NCBI GenBank assembly: GCA_964653025.1
Contig: CAZZBZ010000011.1
Coordinates: 1-62,309 of the forward strand
Direction: 5' to 3'
Length of the DNA stretch: 62,309 nt
From: JABWAM01 sp964653025
GTDB lineage: Bacteria; Verrucomicrobiota; Verrucomicrobiia; JABWAM01
The notes beneath the pieces are model-generated. The model saw only the letters and a list, made by a program, of their open reading frames with translations. It was not told the origin of the DNA and ran no database searches. The translations under genes and the position numbers were made by a program. Below, in pieces: positions 57,999 to 62,309 of the stretch (positions within the stretch are counted from its first letter, which is position 1; each line of letters starts with the position of its first letter).

Positions 57999-59927
57999 CT
58001 ACGCAGCCACGCTTACTTTGCTGGAGGAGATTAGCTCCACGAGCCGCTCCCATTGGGAGAAATCGGGGATGACGGTGTGGGCGCCGGCCCGGATGAGGCG
58101 GCGGCGCTTGGCCGGGTTGAGGCCGAAGCGTCGCTCCTCGTGACTGGCGACCCCGAGGGCCCAGCCGCTGTGCCGACGGGCCTGGCGGATCTCGACGGGT
58201 CCGTCCCCGGCGACGAGGAAGATGCCGTCGCCGGCGATCCCCTTGGAGAGGATGTCCTCGATGACCTCCTCCTTGCTGCACGCACGGCTGCCGCGGTGGG
58301 CTCCGCGGATGTTCTTTCCGAAGAGATGAGCGTAGCCAAGGGCCTCGGCCTCCCGTCGAACGTCCTCTTCGTCCGTTCCGCTCGCGAGGTAGAGGGCCAC
58401 GCCGCGGGTGGCGAGCGCCGAGAGAAACTCCACCGCGCCCTTGATGACGAAATCGGCGACGTTGAGCTCCCCGCGTTGAAGGCGGCGAATGCGGTCGTCC
58501 ACCATTTCCATCAACGCCCGATTGTAGAGTTCCTTATAGCCTGGCGCGTCGAGAATCTTCTCGTTTGGAATGAGACCGAACTCGCCGACCATCTTCACGA
58601 GGTCGTCCATCTGCACCAGCGTCTGGATCCCGGTGGATTGCTCGATGTAGTCGCGCACCCGCGCGCGGATGCGCCGGTGGAGTGCGGAGTCCGGGGGGAC
58701 CTCGGTGTCGCCGGCGATGGCACGGACCATCACGGGTTCCATGATGGCTTCCCAACCCTGGCGGAGCGTCGAGATGGTGCCGTCGTGGTCGAACACGGCG
58801 CAGCGAACCGCGCCACGCGGGGGGTCTTCCACGACCTCGATATCCGTGCCGTTCAAGCGGTGGGCGAGCAGGGCGTCGTCGGCGAGGCTGGGGTGGTAGA
58901 CGTAGGCGACGTGGTGCGCGGCCTCCACGATTTCCTCCTCGGCGGCGGTACCCGTCTGCTTGAGTTTTTGGACGGTGACCGAGGCGGCAAGGTTGGCGAG
59001 GCAGGCGGCGGCAGGGGGTTCGATTCCCGCAGAGAGGCAGGCTGCGAGGGTGGCGGTGGCGGCGTCGCCAGCGCCGACGGGATCGGTGGGGCCGAGAACG
59101 AGGATGCCCGGAATGACCTCCGTGGCACCGCGTCGGCAAACCATGATCCCGCGCGCCCCGCGCGTGACGAACTGGACCTCGTCGGCGGAGGTCGAGAGGC
59201 GGTTGCCGAGATCCCGTGCCTCGGCATCGCCGAACCCGTTATCCACGTCGGCATCCGCGCCCACGAGTTGCGCGGCTTCGTGGGCGTTTAGCTTTCGGCA
59301 CGTGCCCTCAAAGTGGCGGGTGAAATGGCGGGAGTCCACGAGGTGTTTGCGGGGCCAGGCTTGGTGTAACTCGGCGGCGAGGGCGGTGGCCCGTCCCTTG
59401 GCACACCAGCCGGAAGGGAGCTGCTGGTTGACCACGAGGAAGTCCGCGCCCTTGCGGGCCTCGCGCAGGGCGGCGAGGAGCCGTTCCCACGTTTCGGTAG
59501 CCAGTTCGTTGAAGGCCCCAAAGTCGTGGCGCTCGAGTTCCTCATCCTGGAGGATGGGCTTGTTGTAGACGGGGGTGTCCCACCCCTCCTCTTGGACGAG
59601 CATCCCGGAGGTGTCGACTTCGAGGCGTCCGAGCATCTGGACGAGTTCGTGGCCGAAGGGGTCGGAGCCCACGACTCCCAGGGCGGAGACGCGTCCGACG
59701 CCGAGGGCGCGGAGGTTGACGACCACGTTGCCGGCGCCGCCGGGCGTGTAGCGCTGGCGGCGGACGCGTCGTACGGCCTTCCCGGTTTCGAGGGAGGTTT
59801 CGCCTTGCTGGGAATCAATCCACCAGTAGCCATCCACGCAGAAGTCGCCGAATACGGCCACATGCGCCCCGCGGAGGCGTGCCATCGTGTCGCGGATCGC
59901 GGCGGGGGAGGGGTAGAGGGAGATCAT
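57999..59927 (-). CDS. PfkB-family carbohydrate kinase fused to HAD phosphatase
   Basis: A 642-residue two-domain protein. Residues 15-365 are a ribokinase/PfkB kinase resembling the HldE/RfaE kinase domain: FGDFCVDGYWWID, TPGGAGNVVVNLRALG, and DPVGAGDAA with catalytic base D288. Residues 375-642 are a HAD hydrolase: D380/D382 in FDHDGTIS, a helical cap, motif II YLASGTDEED and motif IV VAGDGPVEI. A kinase joined to a phosphatase suggests phosphorylation at one position and removal at another, as in heptose activation, where HldE kinase and GmhB phosphatase act in turn. The nucleotidyltransferase domain of HldE is absent. It is divergent from the LacI regulator. Confidence 0.85.
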   Translation of the reverse strand: MISLYPSPAAIRDTMARLRGAHVAVFGDFCVDGYWWIDSQQGETSLETGKAVRRVRRQRYTPGGAGNVVVNLRALGVGRVSALGVVGSDPFGHELVQMLGRLEVDTSGMLVQEEGWDTPVYNKPILQDEELERHDFGAFNELATETWERLLAALREARKGADFLVVNQQLPSGWCAKGRATALAAELHQAWPRKHLVDSRHFTRHFEGTCRKLNAHEAAQLVGADADVDNGFGDAEARDLGNRLSTSADEVQFVTRGARGIMVCRRGATEVIPGILVLGPTDPVGAGDAATATLAACLSAGIEPPAAACLANLAASVTVQKLKQTGTAAEEEIVEAAHHVAYVYHPSLADDALLAHRLNGTDIEVVEDPPRGAVRCAVFDHDGTISTLRQGWEAIMEPVMVRAIAGDTEVPPDSALHRRIRARVRDYIEQSTGIQTLVQMDDLVKMVGEFGLIPNEKILDAPGYKELYNRALMEMVDDRIRRLQRGELNVADFVIKGAVEFLSALATRGVALYLASGTDEEDVRREAEALGYAHLFGKNIRGAHRGSRACSKEEVIEDILSKGIAGDGIFLVAGDGPVEIRQARRHSGWALGVASHEERRFGLNPAKRRRLIRAGAHTVIPDFSQWERLVELISSSKVSVAA

Positions 59928-59972
59928 CGGAACTGTGGGAGGGTGGGCATTCGAGCAGTTCCTGTCGGAAAT

Positions 59973-59984
59973 GTAAAGCTTTGC
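59973..59984. promoter_or_regulatory. Candidate operator for the adjacent LacI regulator
   Basis: GTAAAGCTTTGC is a near-palindrome around AAAGCTTT, in the 148-base space between the divergent kinase-HAD and LacI genes. Its reverse complement contains GCTTTAC, which recurs at 61087-61093 upstream of the secreted protein. Autoregulation and control of the divergent gene are inferred. Confidence 0.4.
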
Positions 59985-60075
59985 TTTCTCAAGGAGACCG
60001 CGCCGAAAAGTTTGCGGCGCGCCGAAAACGCTGGAGGGAGGTGCCCGGCGCTGATACCGTGTGATTATCGGTTCC

Positions 60076-61059
60076 ATGAACATCATCCAGTTTGCCCGAA
60101 AGGTCGGGGTCTCCACCGCCACGGTCTCCCGCGCGTTTCACGAGCCGGCGAAGGTGCGAGCGAAGACGCTGGAGAGGGTCCTGGCCGAGGCGCGGAAGCT
60201 GCGCTACTACCCGAGCCCCATCGGGCGGGCGCTTGTGCGAGGGTGCTACGACGCGCTCGGCCTGGTCTGGCCGCTGGAGGTTGAGGGGGCGGATGCCGTC
60301 TTTGCCCACCGCGTCCTCGCCGAACTGGTCGAGGCGCTGGTCGAGCACGACCAGGAACTCCTTCTCTGCCCGGTCGACCGCGAGCGCCCCCAGACACTCC
60401 TCCATGCGGAGCGCTCGATCCCGCGCAGCAAGTGCGATGCCTGGCTCATGATGTACCCCCGACGCAATGACCGCCTCGTGGAGGTGCTCCGTCAAACCGG
60501 GCGTCCCGTGGTCGCGCTGATGGGACAGGTGAGGGGCGAGAAGGGATGGAAATCGGTGGTGCTGGACCAGGAGGAGTGGATCGCCGATGCCCTGAGGCGT
60601 TTGCGCGCGGGAGGCGGTCGCCGCGCGGCCTTTGTCGGCGCCCGCCCGGGCGAGCCGGACCACGAAGAGCGGGTGCGGCAGTTCCGCCGCCTCGCGCCGC
60701 GGCTTTTCGATCGGACAGCGGTGTACGGCGGTGATTGGCCGGTCCGTCTCGACCCGCTGACCGCATGGCTGGTCAAGGAGACCCCGGACGCGATTCTTGC
60801 CGTGGATGACCGTGTGGCCCTGACCGTGTTGGGGGCGTGCCGTAGGGCGAAGCGGCGCGTGCCGGCGGAAGTGCAGGTGATCGGGTTCGACAATACCCCC
60901 GAGAGCGCGCACACCACGCCCCGCCTGGCGACCTACGAGCAGCCGCTCACGGAAATGGTGGGGGCGGCCGTGGAACTTGCCTTGGGGAGGTCGCCGTTAC
61001 GAAGCGTCTTTCACGCACGCTTTGTTTCGGGTGGCACGCTGCGGTCTTCGGCGGGGTAA
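60076..61059 (+). CDS. LacI-family transcriptional regulator
   Basis: A 327-residue regulator. The N-terminal helix-turn-helix reads NIIQFARKVGVSTATVSRAFHEPAKV and a hinge helix region follows (LRYYPSPIGRALVRG). The effector domain is of the periplasmic-binding type, ending VQVIGFDNTPESAHTTPRLATYEQP. ATG 60076 places the HTH at residue 2 as usual. It probably senses a sugar and controls the divergent kinase-phosphatase gene and the secreted protein gene downstream. Confidence 0.92.
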   Translation: MNIIQFARKVGVSTATVSRAFHEPAKVRAKTLERVLAEARKLRYYPSPIGRALVRGCYDALGLVWPLEVEGADAVFAHRVLAELVEALVEHDQELLLCPVDRERPQTLLHAERSIPRSKCDAWLMMYPRRNDRLVEVLRQTGRPVVALMGQVRGEKGWKSVVLDQEEWIADALRRLRAGGGRRAAFVGARPGEPDHEERVRQFRRLAPRLFDRTAVYGGDWPVRLDPLTAWLVKETPDAILAVDDRVALTVLGACRRAKRRVPAEVQVIGFDNTPESAHTTPRLATYEQPLTEMVGAAVELALGRSPLRSVFHARFVSGGTLRSSAG

Positions 61060-61083
61060 GCCTCTTCGGTCCCGGGCGACTGT

Positions 61084-61102
61084 AATGCTTTACTTTTGCA
61101 TT
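61084..61102 (+). promoter_or_regulatory. Candidate LacI-type operator upstream of a secreted protein
   Basis: AATGC (61084-61088) and GCATT (61098-61102) form an inverted repeat around TTTACTTTT, 36 bases before the start at 61138. It shares GCTTTAC with the candidate site at 59973-59984, which suggests one regulator for both. Confidence 0.4.
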
Positions 61103-61137
61103 GACTCGCTTTCGTGGCGGTGATAGGAGGAGTCCTT

Positions 61138-61854
61138 ATGAGCCTCATTTCCCAATCGCTGGTGGCGGTCTCCCTGTTTTTCCTCGCCTCGGTTGGGGCG
61201 CGGGCCGGGGTGTTTTTTGAGGATGATTTTGATCGCTCGACCACGCAGAAGGGGCGCGTTCCCGAGGCGATGGCGCGCGTCGGGAAATGGGCTGGTTCGA
61301 AAGGGGGCGCCCTCGCCGACGGGCAGGGAATCACCGTGACGGATGCGTTCTGCGTGAGTAAACCGAACGCCGTCCTGCTCAAGGACGAGTCCGAAACCAC
61401 CGGCGTCAGCCTTGCGGGACAGATGGTCGCGCCCGTGACCTCCCGGGTGAAGGCCAGCCTCGACTTCCGTGTGGAGGAGACGGGGATGATGTGGGCCATT
61501 CAGCTCCGGGCCCGGAGCGGCGCGAACGGCCCCTACCTGCTGCTGCGGGCAGACGGGGCGATGATCGCGGTGCAGGGCGGGGTGACGGGCAAGACTGCAC
61601 CCGTAATCCTCCCCGTGCTCACCGAGCGCACGTGGCACCGCTTTGAGTTCATTCTCCAGCCTTCTGAGGGGTGCTACGCGCTGCAGGTACTCGACCCCGC
61701 GAGCGGACGGGTCCTTGCGAAGTTCGACAAGCTGGAGTTCGACTCGAAGGATTTCGCGCAGCAGGGGTTGAGTATCTTCCAGGTGTACACCGTGGACACG
61801 AAGCAGCGCGGCGGGTCGGTGGCCGTGGACAACTACAAGGTTGCGTCCGAGTGA
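61138..61854 (+). CDS. Secreted concanavalin-like beta-sandwich protein
   Basis: A 238-residue protein with signal peptide MSLISQSLVAVSLFFLASVG, cleaved near ARA at residue 23. ATG 61138 follows a strong AGGAGG about six bases upstream. The mature protein begins FFEDDFDRS and alternates strands through WAIQLRAR, YLLLRADG and WHRFEFILQ to VAVDNYKV, the pattern of LamG/DUF1080-like lectin folds (DDF at the start, DNV/DNYKV at the end). A glycan-binding or glycoside-active periplasmic role is likely but unproven. The stop overlaps the next gene's GTG start by four bases. Confidence 0.75.
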   Translation: MSLISQSLVAVSLFFLASVGARAGVFFEDDFDRSTTQKGRVPEAMARVGKWAGSKGGALADGQGITVTDAFCVSKPNAVLLKDESETTGVSLAGQMVAPVTSRVKASLDFRVEETGMMWAIQLRARSGANGPYLLLRADGAMIAVQGGVTGKTAPVILPVLTERTWHRFEFILQPSEGCYALQVLDPASGRVLAKFDKLEFDSKDFAQQGLSIFQVYTVDTKQRGGSVAVDNYKVASE

Positions 61855-62309
61855 GGTTGAGAAGGGGAGGGGCGCGGGCGAGCAAACGGGGTGTCACCCT
61901 TCGCAACGTTCAGCCGGGCGACCTACGGGTTCTCAAGGACATCGTGGCGCGGTCCTGGAAAGGCCAGGGGGTGGCGCATCTGATGGAGAAGCAGTATGGA
62001 CGCATGGGGGGCAGGTCGTGGGTGGAATGGAAGTGGGATGGCATCGAGGAGGCCTGCATGAAGCGCCCGGACCGGGTGCTGGTCAGCGAAGTCGGAGGTG
62101 AGGTGGCGGGGTTTGCCATGTTCGAACTCGACCCGGTCCGTCGCATTGGCACGGTCGGCAACAACGCGGTTCATCCCCGTTTTCGCGGACTGGGAGTTGG
62201 CCGACGACAGCAAGATCGGATCCTGGCGATTTTTCGCGAGAAGGGTATGCGCTTCGCCGAGGTGGTCGTGGGCCTTGACGAGGGCCACGCCACCGCGCGC
62301 GCCATGTAC
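61851..62309 (+). CDS. GNAT-family N-acetyltransferase (3' partial)
   Basis: 153 codons run off the end of the window without a stop, from GTG 61851 overlapping the previous TGA (GTGA). After a short basic leader the GNAT fold starts at VTLRNVQPGDLRVL. The acetyl-CoA-binding motif A is VHPRFRGLGVGRRQQDRIL (R/Q-x-x-G-x-G/A form), preceded by strands EVGGEVAGFAMFEL and TVGNNAV. Coupling to the secreted lectin-like gene is by overlap only. The substrate is unknown. Confidence 0.85.
   Translation, partial: MRLRRGGARASKRGVTLRNVQPGDLRVLKDIVARSWKGQGVAHLMEKQYGRMGGRSWVEWKWDGIEEACMKRPDRVLVSEVGGEVAGFAMFELDPVRRIGTVGNNAVHPRFRGLGVGRRQQDRILAIFREKGMRFAEVVVGLDEGHATARAMY

Overview
This is a high-GC bacterial chromosomal contig, with one 100-N scaffold gap at 6049-6148. 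The gene content includes secreted carbohydrate-binding proteins, several glycan-active toroid enzymes, a prepilin peptidase with a large cytoplasmic insertion, a CobA-HemD fusion, a Hanks-type kinase and very many four-base stop/start overlaps. This points to a Gram-negative, free-living heterotroph of the PVC or a neighbouring uncultured phylum (Verrucomicrobiota, Lentisphaerota, Kiritimatiellota, Planctomycetota-like). That placement is an inference, because no 16S rRNA gene is present.

Layout. (1) 1-13290, all on the + strand: the end of a carbohydrate-binding-type protein, then a long catabolic array. The array holds a ceramidase-like amidase, a serine beta-lactamase-family hydrolase, an alpha/alpha-toroid protein, CutC, an AGE/cellobiose 2-epimerase, a second toroid protein, a clan-D alpha-galactosidase-like glycosidase, D-serine ammonia-lyase and an MFS transporter. 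(2) 13467-18384: a DegT-type sugar aminotransferase, a secreted CBM-like protein, a RelB/RelE-type toxin-antitoxin pair, prepilin peptidase and AroE. (3) 18726-23852: SpeA, RuvC, two overlapping cysteine-rich paralogues of unknown role, a decayed PIN toxin, a DUF2334 deacetylase-like protein and a receiver protein. (4) 23870-31439: tRNA-Tyr, SulP permease, PAS histidine kinase, Gfo/Idh/MocA oxidoreductase, ABC exporter and RNase III. (5) 31557-37410: TrpG/PabA, a DUF1189-like membrane protein, a MoeB/ThiF-rhodanese fusion, AhcY, RibE and a coiled-coil zinc-ribbon protein. (6) 37497-44996: RNase P RNA, then a tetrapyrrole operon (HemX/CcsA-like, HemA, HemC, a receiver protein, CobA-HemD) running into a methyltransferase and a glycosyltransferase. 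(7) 44983-50113: Ser/Thr kinase, GH78 alpha-L-rhamnosidase-like enzyme and HypE. (8) 50323-56607, - strand: a four-gene exopolysaccharide operon (two GT4 enzymes, a WecA/MraY-type initiator, an O-antigen-ligase-like polymerase with a TPR tail). (9) 56877-62309: VapBC-type toxin-antitoxin, a PfkB kinase-HAD phosphatase fusion divergent from a LacI regulator, a secreted lectin-like protein and a truncated GNAT acetyltransferase.

The most unusual content lies in the spaces between genes. A 232-bp cruciform-forming element is present twice (30488-30719 and 42776-43007). The copies differ by eight substitutions, all transitions, and both are open in the same frame as a neighbouring gene, so one copy supplies a C-terminal tail to HemD. 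A second family of hairpins built from 8-nt [A/G]CGGTTCA units separates three pairs of transcription units. A third element at 18454-18633 carries two internal hairpins that look like covarying duplicates. A probable TA-flanked MITE abuts the stop codon of the first gene.
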